Assembly: GCA_014728115.1 (NCBI GenBank)
Contig: WJME01000272.1
Span: 1 to 64,000, forward strand
Direction: 5' to 3'
Length of the DNA stretch: 64,000 bases
From: Candidatus Zhuqueibacterota bacterium
Lineage (GTDB): Bacteria; Zhuqueibacterota; Zhuqueibacteria; Residuimicrobiales; Oceaniaggregativiventaceae
Shown here: positions 1 through 8,092 of the stretch, piece after piece
How the letters are laid out: each line of letters begins with the position of its first letter
Numbering within the stretch: the stretch's first letter is position 1
Notes under the pieces: model-generated
Databases searched by the model: none
The model's input: the letters and a program-made list of their open reading frames with translations, nothing else
What the model was told of the DNA's origin: nothing
Translations under genes and position numbers: made by a program

Positions 1-786
1 ATTCTGAGTTTTCTGCAAATTTTCCAATGTTTCGGAAAGTTCATGGGTACGCTGGAGGAGTTGCTGATTCGCACGATCACGCTCAGCTTCGCGTTCCTGA
101 ATGCGACTCAGCATGTTATTAAAGCCTTCATAAAGCGTACCGATTTCATCTTCTCCAGGCGGTTTGACCCGTAGTGAATAATCGGGACGATAAGAGAGTC
201 GATCTGTGACCCTTGCTAAATGTAACACAGGTTCGGATAACAGCCTTTGCAGACGGACCGCGACAAAATAGGTGGCGATCAACACAGAGACCAATATGAG
301 AACCATCATCATCCAAAAATGACGAATTTTGCGTCGAAGAGCATCTGTAGAGGCCTGCAGATAAATCGTTCCAATACGTTCGCCGTCCAGTCTTATCGGT
401 TGAAAAACATGCAAAGCCTGTTCAGCAAAAAATGTTCCTTCCCCCTCTTTAGGAATCGGCGGTACAGTGATGCCTTGTTTGTGTTCATAAGAGGCATAAG
501 TGCTGTCGTTCTTGTCAAAGACAATCCCCTGTGTCATAGAAGGAAGCGTGACCAGCTTTTGCAGCACTTCTTCGACGCCAAAAGTATAATTGAATTCCAG
601 GGGTGTAGCAGAATATTCACCCATGAGCTTGGCATTGACAATGGTGTTGTGAATCATATCCTGTTTGAATGATCGGATATTGCTATAGATGACAAATGAA
701 AATCCTGTCAGCAAAGCAAAAAGAGAGCCCAGCAGAATGATGAAAACCAACTTGTTTTTTATGGACAGATTATTAAAGAAATTCAA
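1..786 (-). CDS. HAMP-domain sensor protein, probable histidine kinase (partial)
   Basis: Only the first 262 residues are in the window; the gene runs off the left edge. The likely start is TTG at 786, preceded by GGAGAG at a normal distance. A membrane segment at about residues 13-34 is followed by a periplasmic region of about 120 residues and a second membrane segment at about 156-177. A HAMP linker (about 178-230, with the P-x-G-E-D-E-I-G-x-L pattern) follows, then a coiled coil rich in Glu, Gln and Arg. This is the layout of a CHASE8/HAMP sensor; a kinase or diguanylate cyclase domain would lie beyond the edge. It follows the TonB receptor and YfiR-like gene on the same strand, an arrangement known for YfiR-type sensory operons, so it probably senses the state of those proteins. 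The output domain is not visible, so 'kinase' is inference. Confidence 0.75.
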   Translation of the reverse strand, partial: MNFFNNLSIKNKLVFIILLGSLFALLTGFSFVIYSNIRSFKQDMIHNTIVNAKLMGEYSATPLEFNYTFGVEEVLQKLVTLPSMTQGIVFDKNDSTYASYEHKQGITVPPIPKEGEGTFFAEQALHVFQPIRLDGERIGTIYLQASTDALRRKIRHFWMMMVLILVSVLIATYFVAVRLQRLLSEPVLHLARVTDRLSYRPDYSLRVKPPGEDEIGTLYEGFNNMLSRIQEREAERDRANQQLLQRTHELSETLENLQKTQN

Positions 787-826
787 TCCAGCTCTCCTCG
801 ATCGCAAACCCGCGTTTTATCAAAGG

Positions 827-3106
827 TTAATATTGATAAGAGAATCCAAGCAATAATCGTTTGTCTATTGTATCGGTAAACGCATATTCCCGGGTTGGCC
901 CGAATAGATTACGTCCATTTAAAAAGAGGGTGAAATGGTCATCAGGACGATAATTGATTGCACAATTGAAATTTATAAAAGGATCCAGCTCTACTTTATA
1001 GTTTTCATTGACATCGATCCCTTCAAAGGATTGTAATGAGAGAGCATAGGCGGTAAAATTGAAAGAAAGCCTTTGAACCGGGCTGATTTGCAGCACCATT
1101 CCCCCAAATACCGAAGGTGTCGATTCCGGATTGATCGCGACATGCTCCTCGACAAGCGAATCTAACTGGATGGCCGTATAATAAATGTCCTGATTCAGCA
1201 GATCTTGCTCAATCGCCTTTCTGACATCCTGCCGGTCATAGTCGTTAAAACTCTTTTGCATCATACCATAGAGCCTGATATTAAAAAGTTCTGAAGGGTT
1301 GGCCTCAAAACTCACGGCAAGGCCATTTTGGCGAGTCATAAAAAGCTGGGTATTGTTAAAAGCCATATCCTGAAAAGCCACAGGAAAAGCATATCGGGTA
1401 GAGTCGATTCCCCAACCCAATGAAGTCAACACAATGAGATCGTCCAAATGGGCATCAAAGACCTCCACATCGAGGTCCATACTTTCGGCAAAGTGGAAAC
1501 GCCAACCCAACTCGATGGTTTTGTTGGTCAGATAATCGATATTTTGATTTCTGAAAAACCGCAGTTCAGCAGGTATACCGCCATAAAAATCTTCAAGATA
1601 AGCCAATAACGTGATTCCCTTTCCGATATAGCTATCCAGCATAAAAGGGGCTCGGTTGGCTTTGGAATAGACTGCGCGCAAAAGATTATTCTTGTTTAAT
1701 CGCCACGTGGCAGCAGTCTCGTAAGTTAATGATAATTCGTCGAGCAGATTATACTGATCCACTCTGAATCCCCCGATAAAGCGCAAGGATGGAACAGGTC
1801 GATAGTCAATTAGAGAAGAAAATGCATACGAATCGATAATACGATCCTGACCACTGGGAAGAGGCATCATGGCATTCCTGGGCTGATCGCTGAGCAATGG
1901 ACCACTATATGTCGCTCTGCGATAACTCAATCCCGGAAGAAATGAGATTTCCTTCCACATAAAATCGTACTCTATTGCGGCATCCAGGATATTGAAATCA
2001 TAATCAAGCCAGTGATAATTATTTTCATGGTTGCCGTTTATCACCGAAAGATGTGCAAAAAGCCGGTTCATATTCATTTGAATATCCAGAAATGTGCTTT
2101 CAGACTCGTAATCAGAGAGCGGGGTCGAGAAATTATTGTAATAGCTTTTGAGCGCCCGGGAGTTTTGTATGCCGGCAGCGAGTGCAACCTGACTTTGTTG
2201 AGCAAAGGACCAATCCAAACGAGCCGTGGCCCCGAACTGATCCAGGGAGCGGGTCGCCGGATACTCTGGTAAGACCCCTACTTTAGCATACGAATGCACG
2301 GGCCGGCCCTTGTGATCGATTCCTAAAAGCTGTAACGTCGTCAGGCTGTCTGCAGGACGGTAAGATTTTTCTTGCCACATGTAATAATGATTATCCCGGC
2401 GATCCTGATACAGGTAATTGGCAGAAACCCCCATGCCCAGTTTTTGATTCCATCGATAGTATAAACTGGCATTGGATCTTTTGAAATCATGGATTCCCAA
2501 CTTTACTCCGACATGCGATGTCAACCCGATCTTTACAAATTCCCGTGTGATGATATTGATGACGCCGGCAGCAGCATTGGGGCCGTACAAAGCCGAAGCC
2601 GGACCGCGAATGACCTCGATTCGGTCGATATCATGAATGGCAATGGGAAGGGTTTCCCAAAATGTGCCACCCGCGAAATAGTTATACATAATTCGGTTGT
2701 CGATCATGACCAAAATAATCGAATTGGTCGGCAGAGGAAGCATAAAATTGGTGGTGGCTGCATCAAAACCCCGGATGTGGATGTCATAATTGCCCGGCGT
2801 CTGTTCCCTCACAATCATCCCGGGTGCAAGCCGCAGCGCCTCGGGGATCGAAGTTATGCCGGCGTTAATTATTTCCTCTCGTTTAATGATCGTTACAGAT
2901 AGAGGAGCCTCGAAACGGTCTTCGGGCTTTTTTGAAGCACTGGTTATGATTTCAACATCAAAGAGCTCCTCCAAGGTCATGTCCAGATACACATCTCCTG
3001 TCTGAGCAAACAGAGGTGCCAAAAACACGCCGAAAAATGCAGACCACACGATCGCAAAAGACAACAGTCTCTGAATGATATAAAAATGTCGTTTGACCGT
3101 GTTCAT
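827..3106 (-). CDS. TonB-dependent outer-membrane receptor
   Basis: The 759-residue protein has a signal peptide (about 1-35, ending F-A-Q), a plug domain (about 60-185) and a long beta-barrel ending in an aromatic residue. In the plug, the stretch around IEVIRGPASALYGPNAAAG and the following INIITR are classic for TonB receptors. The mature N-terminus has the LEELFDVEIITSASKKPE-type stretch often found in receptors encoded beside YfiR-like proteins. The start overlaps the upstream YfiR-like gene by 4 bp (ATGA), indicating translational coupling. The ligand is unknown; no SusD partner is nearby. It presumably imports a metal chelate, cofactor or oligosaccharide across the outer membrane, or acts as the outer-membrane part of a signalling system with the downstream HAMP protein. 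Confidence 0.93.
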   Translation of the reverse strand: MNTVKRHFYIIQRLLSFAIVWSAFFGVFLAPLFAQTGDVYLDMTLEELFDVEIITSASKKPEDRFEAPLSVTIIKREEIINAGITSIPEALRLAPGMIVREQTPGNYDIHIRGFDAATTNFMLPLPTNSIILVMIDNRIMYNYFAGGTFWETLPIAIHDIDRIEVIRGPASALYGPNAAAGVINIITREFVKIGLTSHVGVKLGIHDFKRSNASLYYRWNQKLGMGVSANYLYQDRRDNHYYMWQEKSYRPADSLTTLQLLGIDHKGRPVHSYAKVGVLPEYPATRSLDQFGATARLDWSFAQQSQVALAAGIQNSRALKSYYNNFSTPLSDYESESTFLDIQMNMNRLFAHLSVINGNHENNYHWLDYDFNILDAAIEYDFMWKEISFLPGLSYRRATYSGPLLSDQPRNAMMPLPSGQDRIIDSYAFSSLIDYRPVPSLRFIGGFRVDQYNLLDELSLTYETAATWRLNKNNLLRAVYSKANRAPFMLDSYIGKGITLLAYLEDFYGGIPAELRFFRNQNIDYLTNKTIELGWRFHFAESMDLDVEVFDAHLDDLIVLTSLGWGIDSTRYAFPVAFQDMAFNNTQLFMTRQNGLAVSFEANPSELFNIRLYGMMQKSFNDYDRQDVRKAIEQDLLNQDIYYTAIQLDSLVEEHVAINPESTPSVFGGMVLQISPVQRLSFNFTAYALSLQSFEGIDVNENYKVELDPFINFNCAINYRPDDHFTLFLNGRNLFGPTREYAFTDTIDKRLLLGFSYQY

Positions 3107-3624
3107 CGAAACACCTGTGAAATTTTCAGTATACTGGCAGACAAATCATGACCCTCCTGAGAAAGAGATGACAAGTGAATGAACAAGCGCGGCCGGTCCT
3201 GAACCAATCCCAGTGAAATCGACACCTGGCCATGTTCGGTATAAGGGGTGTGTGCCGAAATGGATAATTTTTCCTTTTGTTTACAAATGTTGGTATGATC
3301 TTTTAGACCGGGAAGAAAATAGACCACATCTGCACTGTCGACTTTGCTGACCAGGTCCTCATAGGAAACCGCAGTAGCGGCCACAGCAGCATTATTAAAA
3401 GCCTCCAATAATTCATCCCGTTCTCGTCGTTGTCCGTCATTATAAACGATTAAAAGCCGGATCGGATCGGTTCCCCTGAGACGGGTGGAATATTTGAAAA
3501 CTTTGGAAAAGGTGGCTGCCTGAATACGGCCGGGAATGGCCAGACTCTGGCCCTGTGTATCAGCTGTCCAAAAGCCAATAGCCCCCATCATCACCACAAG
3601 AAAAATGTCTTTTAGCCGATTCAT
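3103..3624 (-). CDS. YfiR-like (DUF4154) periplasmic protein
   Basis: A 173-residue protein with a signal peptide (about 1-25) and a mature part that resembles the YfiR/DUF4154 family. Matching features are an early hydrophobic/aromatic helix (A-A-T-F-S-K-V-F-K-Y), a beta-strand RLLIVYND, a D-V-V-Y-F-L-P segment, and a final region that ends in a helix S-I-L-K-I-S-Q-V. In the best known member, Pseudomonas YfiR, the protein is periplasmic and restrains the membrane diguanylate cyclase YfiN. Here it is the first gene of a coupled set with a TonB receptor and a HAMP sensor, so a sensory role is likely. Assignment to the family is by overall pattern rather than by a strict motif, and the length suits the family. 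Confidence 0.72.
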   Translation of the reverse strand: MNRLKDIFLVVMMGAIGFWTADTQGQSLAIPGRIQAATFSKVFKYSTRLRGTDPIRLLIVYNDGQRRERDELLEAFNNAAVAATAVSYEDLVSKVDSADVVYFLPGLKDHTNICKQKEKLSISAHTPYTEHGQVSISLGLVQDRPRLFIHLSSLSQEGHDLSASILKISQVFR

Positions 3625-3704
3625 ACTTTTCCTTAAAATCCAACCCGTAAGTTAGGCTTTTTACAGCAGGAATGCAAGCAGAACTCTACAATCTGCAAAC
3701 GTCA

Positions 3705-5696
3705 TCAGACCGGCCATCGCAGAATTTTTAAATCAAAGGGTGCGATGGTGAGGCGCTTTTCCGGGAAAATTTGGTTACGTTCAAAATAATCGAATACAGG
3801 TTTATCATGGTTAAACCGGATTTCTCCCTCCCAGGCCTCATGCGAATTGTTGGAAAAGAATGCATAATGCTCTCTGCCATTACACGTCGTGATCCATTGC
3901 AAGGGCTCGCCTGCAACAAAAAGCTTCGAGTATCGGGCAAACAGTTGATCCATGAATTCCACAACCATCTCTGAGAAATCGTATTTCTCGCTTTCAAACC
4001 ACGGCAACAACGAGGTATAGACCTGCCCCTGCCCCAGATCATGGCGCGTGATTAAAGGATCTCCGGAACCGGTCGTAAAAATCGCTCTGGTCTTTTCATT
4101 CATATCAGTGACCGGCAAATACAAAAACGATTCCATACTCTTTTTGTTTGCAGTATACCAGGAGCGTCCCTGACGGTATTCGGGCATGAATCGGATTCCT
4201 GTCAGGTTTGTATCGCTGGGCCCTACCACACCGCTGGCCAGAATTAGAATACCGCCTTGCTCGACATATTGCATAAGATTTTGTTTAAAAGAGTGTTCTA
4301 TGGGATCGGAATCGAATATCAACAGCATAGGATAGTGTTGCAACACCTTTAGAGGTGAATCTTTTAATATCACATCGATTCCACTTCCCCATCGGCTGTG
4401 AGGCATGGGACGAGCCAGGGCAGGGTCGACCTGTCCGGCGTGCATCTGTTGTCGCGCCTCTTTGCGACTCTTGTATTTTCCCCAGGGCAAAGGAGATTCC
4501 TGATAAAACACATCCTTGGGATGAGGTGCGAATTCAGGTGAGATACACGAGAGCGCAAAAGGACTGGCCGGGGGATCGTTTTGTACATATGCACCAAAGG
4601 GAAAAGGCTGCATGGCATATTGGCTGCCCGGAAAAGCTGTGGCAAAAAAACCGTCCAGTGCCCTTTGCCCCCGGCGATAAGGAATGCGGGCATAATTCCA
4701 GGCCGTTCGGGTGGTGCGCCAATATGGAGGTGTCATCCATCCGTGCTCTGCCGGTAAGACAATTCCCAAAAAAACATCCGGCTTACCCGGATCCACTGCC
4801 TGGGTAAAACGACCAAATTCTTTAAACGTTTTGGCGAGGGGCTCAAGTTGCTTGTTTTTCCGATCGTAAAACAAGTCTCCGCCTTCTATGCGAAAAGTCC
4901 TGGCCCCGGAAAAATAACTGGTATAAAGATGACGCCGATGATAGCTATCCGGCAAAGCCTGAATACACCCATAAATGGGACCCCACCATAAAGAGATATC
5001 CACTCCCCAGGTGATATTATACTGGCTCGCGGCACCGCGGCAAAATGAAAGACCGGTTAAAAGATCCTCTACATCATCATTGGCACGCTCGATGATGACA
5101 CAATCGAGTCCTGATGCTGCAAACGCATGACAGGATGGAGCATAGCCAGCTACCCCCCACTTTTGGACGCGATGATATCCAGCCGCTGTCTGATGGGCCT
5201 CTTGCAAATGCTGCGTCAACAGGTTCTGTGCCTGGGGGTGGCTCTCTGGCTTTGTCTCTAAAAGTTTCTGAGGATGAGCCACACCGGCAGAGTCATTCTC
5301 GAGCAACATCATCCAGATGAAATCCATATTTGTTGCACGGCTTAGGTTAGACCAGCGTTGCAGCACCCTGCCAGGATCAGGCTCGGGGCGCTCTTTGTAT
5401 TTTGCATGTCTATGACGCGTCTCAGGATGAGCGATCATATGCAGTACCAGATTCCATTCCTGAGCGAATAGCTCTTTTAATCGCGTTTCTGAAACATTCC
5501 AGGGAATGCCCAAGCCCCAACACCATCCCTCTGATCGCAACCAGTCGATGACCGCTTGATTTTCTGGCACCGGATTGAGGTCGAAAAACAGTCTTGTCGG
5601 TGTGCTTGTTTCCAGGGACCGGGTCAACTCTGGCCAAAGGACACTGGTCAGGCTCAATAAAGATGCCCTTTTCAGGAACTCGCGTCTGGAGATCAT
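3705..5696 (-). CDS. Tat-exported glycosidase-like protein of unknown specificity
   Basis: The 663-residue protein begins with a twin-arginine signal (SRREFLKRASLLSLTSVLW), so it is exported folded. The next 350 residues look like a TIM barrel of the glycoside-hydrolase type, with repeated aromatic strands such as ITWGVDISLWWGP. From about residue 440 there is a second domain with strands LLIFDSDP and GGILILASGVVG. This resembles the glutamine-amidotransferase-like (beta-galactosidase trimerisation/ThuA-type) domain found behind such barrels, and a short beta-sandwich (from about residue 600) closes the protein. No catalytic pair could be assigned with confidence. It starts 8 bp after the end of the upstream GNAT gene, so the two are probably cotranscribed. 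Related Tat-exported barrel proteins occur in glycan-degrading planctomycetes and Bacteroidota, but the substrate is unknown. Confidence 0.8.
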   Translation of the reverse strand: MISRREFLKRASLLSLTSVLWPELTRSLETSTPTRLFFDLNPVPENQAVIDWLRSEGWCWGLGIPWNVSETRLKELFAQEWNLVLHMIAHPETRHRHAKYKERPEPDPGRVLQRWSNLSRATNMDFIWMMLLENDSAGVAHPQKLLETKPESHPQAQNLLTQHLQEAHQTAAGYHRVQKWGVAGYAPSCHAFAASGLDCVIIERANDDVEDLLTGLSFCRGAASQYNITWGVDISLWWGPIYGCIQALPDSYHRRHLYTSYFSGARTFRIEGGDLFYDRKNKQLEPLAKTFKEFGRFTQAVDPGKPDVFLGIVLPAEHGWMTPPYWRTTRTAWNYARIPYRRGQRALDGFFATAFPGSQYAMQPFPFGAYVQNDPPASPFALSCISPEFAPHPKDVFYQESPLPWGKYKSRKEARQQMHAGQVDPALARPMPHSRWGSGIDVILKDSPLKVLQHYPMLLIFDSDPIEHSFKQNLMQYVEQGGILILASGVVGPSDTNLTGIRFMPEYRQGRSWYTANKKSMESFLYLPVTDMNEKTRAIFTTGSGDPLITRHDLGQGQVYTSLLPWFESEKYDFSEMVVEFMDQLFARYSKLFVAGEPLQWITTCNGREHYAFFSNNSHEAWEGEIRFNHDKPVFDYFERNQIFPEKRLTIAPFDLKILRWPV

Positions 5697-5704
5697 TTTT
5701 TACC

Positions 5705-6166
5705 TCATTTTGTAAAATCCAGCTCATAAAGATCATAATCAGTAAAAGCCATACCCAGCGACGCATAGGTATTTTGCGCCCGTTGATTGGATTTTTCTAC
5801 ATACAACCTCAACCCGCAACAGTTGTAATCAGCCTTGGCGTTTTCTTGGATATGGTCAAAAAGAGCCCTGAATACCCCTTGGCGTCGATATTCAGGCATG
5901 ACATAGACACTCTGAATCCACCAGAATTGGCCGTTGCGCCAGTCGCTCCATTCATAGGTGATCATCAAACAGCCCGCAGGTTTGCCGGCTTTTTTGGCAA
6001 TCCAGTATTCACCATGATAGGGATTGGTCAATACGGCTTGTACACCCTTTTGCAGGACATTTATATCCAGTTCCTTATTTTCCGTCTCCAGAGCCATGGC
6101 CCTGTTTGCCTCGATGATGAACCGGGCATCAGATAACTCTGCAGGGGTCACACTAAACTCTATCAT
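5705..6166 (-). CDS. GNAT-family N-acetyltransferase
   Basis: About 153 residues. The acetyl-CoA binding signature is clear: the strand WIQSVYVMPEYRRQGVFRAL contains the Q/R-x-x-G-x-G/A-like motif A (RRQGVF), followed by a helix and the LRLYVEKSNQRAQNTYASLG motif B, in which the Asn and Tyr are typical. The protein transfers an acetyl group to an amine that cannot be predicted. Two starts are possible. ATG at 6190 overlaps the upstream PAS gene but lacks a ribosome site, whereas ATG at 6166 follows GAGGAAGG at the right spacing and is preferred. Neighbours are the PAS protein upstream and a Tat glycosidase-like gene downstream. Confidence 0.9.
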   Translation of the reverse strand: MIEFSVTPAELSDARFIIEANRAMALETENKELDINVLQKGVQAVLTNPYHGEYWIAKKAGKPAGCLMITYEWSDWRNGQFWWIQSVYVMPEYRRQGVFRALFDHIQENAKADYNCCGLRLYVEKSNQRAQNTYASLGMAFTDYDLYELDFTK

Positions 6167-6182
6167 ATCCTTCCTCGTTGGT

Positions 6183-6536
6183 CTATTCATACTTGATCAC
6201 AGGGGGCTCATAGCGCTCAAAATAACCAACCGCTTTCCCCTGATTATCCAGGACGACGCGCATATAGATACGATATTTTTTATTGTCAGTAATCAACGCT
6301 TCCACCAGTCCCTGGTTCTGCATGTTTTGCCACAACTCGAGCATGATCCTCTGGGATACAGCGGTATGACAATCGAGGACATTGGTGCCGATCAAATTCA
6401 TCCCCTCTTTGTAATGAGAGATGGCGGGTTTATTCATAAAACGAATGATATGCTGCCCATCTGCCAGGAGCACAGGATCTTTGAAACTGTTCAGCAAATC
6501 CATGATCATTTGGTTTGTCATCAATTGCATGTTCAT
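6183..6536 (-). CDS. Small single-domain PAS protein
   Basis: A 117-residue protein that looks like one PAS fold and little else. It has a short N-terminal helix (M-D-L-L-N-S-F), the strand PVLLADGQHIIRFMN, the middle helix region with N-L-I-G-T-N-V-L-D-C-H, and the final strands YRIYMRVVLDNQGKAVGYFE. The D-C-H at the end of the central helix resembles a heme- or metal-binding PAS group found in DUF438-like proteins, but this is inference. There is no kinase, cyclase or HTH domain, so it must act on a partner or as a ligand sensor. It is followed, with a small overlap or gap, by the GNAT gene. Confidence 0.72.
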   Translation of the reverse strand: MNMQLMTNQMIMDLLNSFKDPVLLADGQHIIRFMNKPAISHYKEGMNLIGTNVLDCHTAVSQRIMLELWQNMQNQGLVEALITDNKKYRIYMRVVLDNQGKAVGYFERYEPPVIKYE

Positions 6537-6588
6537 TTGCCTCTGGTATTTGATTGGGAAAAAGCTTTGGAATATAAAAATCAGCGAA

Positions 6589-6990
6589 TTATTTCATAAT
6601 CGAACAGAGCCCATAAATCAACAAAGCACCGAGCACAAAAAAGAATATATCTTTCATTCTATCACTGATCATACGGATGCGCAGATCCTGATGAAAATAT
6701 TGTTCGATTTCCCGTATAAAGCCGGCAATGAATCCGGTCAATGCAGCTCCGAGCCATGAATTCAGCCAAACCAGAGGAAAGAGCAGAACCACTGCATACA
6801 GCATGTGCAAAACCTGATCCAAAAGATCTTCCCAGCCTTTGCGTATGGGACGCCAGGGGCGCCTCTGGGCTGCCTCATTCAGGATCCAGTGATATTCCGA
6901 AGGATCACAATCTTGAAGATATTCGAGAACAAAGGCCACCCTTTCTTCACTTTTTTGACCCGGTTTGGCAACCCGGGGAGTATATTTCAT
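6589..6990 (-). CDS. Small membrane protein of unknown function
   Basis: A 133-residue protein. The first 60 residues are soluble and charged (R-V-A-F-V-L-E-Y-L-Q-D and a run of Arg/Trp). They are followed by two hydrophobic segments (about 61-91, VLHMLYAVVLLFPLVWLNSW and onward) and a final one (about 115-130, IFFFVLGALLIYGL). It lies directly after dihydroorotase: its ATG at 6990 is right behind the pyrC stop codon, and its ribosome site (GAGGAG) sits inside the end of pyrC. The two are therefore cotranscribed and probably coupled. I do not recognise a family; nothing suggests a link to pyrimidine synthesis beyond the position. Confidence 0.7.
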   Translation of the reverse strand: MKYTPRVAKPGQKSEERVAFVLEYLQDCDPSEYHWILNEAAQRRPWRPIRKGWEDLLDQVLHMLYAVVLLFPLVWLNSWLGAALTGFIAGFIREIEQYFHQDLRIRMISDRMKDIFFFVLGALLIYGLCSIMK

Positions 6991-6991
6991 A

Positions 6992-7993
6992 TCAATCTCC
7001 TCGAGAACTCACTCGCCAGGATAGTGTGTGACCGGCCAGCAAGGGCACTACCGATCCGAACGTTTGAGGAACCTTGTAGGGTTCTTTTTTTAATCGCACT
7101 GGTTTTGGTAATGGCTCCAGTCCATGGATTGTTTGCGCATGTCCTGAAATAAAATCTTGCAGTCTTGACATTGCCTCATGTCTTTCGAACAGCTCTGCCA
7201 AAACAGGCAAAGCTATCGGAGCCGTAAAACATCCTGCAGCACAGCCGGGAGCCTCTTTTTTGTCCAACGGGTGCGGAGCCGAATCGCTGCCAAACATGAT
7301 TTTGGGATGTCCTGCCAAGACAGCATCGAGCAACGCCTGTCTGTCTGCCGGCCGCTTGACAATAGGCTTGCAAAACAGATGCGGTTGCAAGAGTCCGCCT
7401 GCGAGATCATCCAGTGTGAACAAGAGGTGCTGCACCGTGACCGTAGCAAAAATATTCTCATAGCGTTCCAGGACTCTCAAAGAATCGCGCGTCGAAATAT
7501 GCTCCATCACAATCCGTAAATCCTTGAAATTTTGTGCCATTCTCTCGACCATTGGCAAAAACTCCTTTTCCCGATCCAGCACAAAACCGTTGGTCTCGCC
7601 ATGCACCAGCAAGGGTATTTTCAACTCTTGCAGGATTTCCAGAGTTGGCTCGATCGCAGAAAAATCCGAAATCCCCTTTTCACTTTGTGTGGTGACCCCT
7701 GCCGGATAGAGTTTGACGGCAAAGATGTGGGATTTGAGAGCGATCAATTCCTGGCGGCTGAACGATCGAAAAAAAACGGTCATGAGCGGCTCAAAAGCGT
7801 GTTCGGAAACAAGAGATTCGATCTGTTTCCTATAAGTCTGAACTTTTTCCAGGGTATCTACAGGATCCCGAAGATTGGGCATGACCACTGCCGAAGCAAA
7901 ATCGTTTATACTGGGCAAGGTGATGGCCTTTAGCATATCCCCTTCCCGCAGATGAAGGTGCATATCCAACGGAGAAAAAAGGGTGATTTCCAT
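6992..7993 (-). CDS. pyrC: Dihydroorotase (class II, E. coli PyrC type)
   Basis: The 333-residue protein catalyses the reversible cyclisation of N-carbamoyl-L-aspartate to dihydroorotate in pyrimidine synthesis (cytoplasm). All metal ligands of the amidohydrolase barrel are visible: H12 and H14 in DMHLHLR, the carboxylated lysine K94 in VKLYPAG, H131 in LLVHGE, H165 in MEHIS, and the catalytic D237 in MFGSDSAPH. The length and the Cys-rich stretch GCAAGCF match the short class II type rather than the multifunctional or class I enzymes. The start at 7993 has a good ribosome site (CAGGAGTGAAGA). No other pyr gene is adjacent; the only neighbour in its transcript is the small membrane protein downstream. 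Confidence 0.96.
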   Translation of the reverse strand: MEITLFSPLDMHLHLREGDMLKAITLPSINDFASAVVMPNLRDPVDTLEKVQTYRKQIESLVSEHAFEPLMTVFFRSFSRQELIALKSHIFAVKLYPAGVTTQSEKGISDFSAIEPTLEILQELKIPLLVHGETNGFVLDREKEFLPMVERMAQNFKDLRIVMEHISTRDSLRVLERYENIFATVTVQHLLFTLDDLAGGLLQPHLFCKPIVKRPADRQALLDAVLAGHPKIMFGSDSAPHPLDKKEAPGCAAGCFTAPIALPVLAELFERHEAMSRLQDFISGHAQTIHGLEPLPKPVRLKKEPYKVPQTFGSVVPLLAGHTLSWRVSSRGD

Positions 7994-8092
7994 TCTTCAC
8001 TCCTGTTTAATGGATTGATCACAGACTTTGCTGCAAATGGCTACCCGTCGATGCGGGTCCTATAAACGGCTTGATGTGTTTCTGCTTATGTG

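Noticed and set aside
247-672. Plus-strand open frame of 141 codons at the left edge
   Set aside because: The minus strand here encodes the membrane and periplasmic part of the HAMP sensor with sensible membrane segments.
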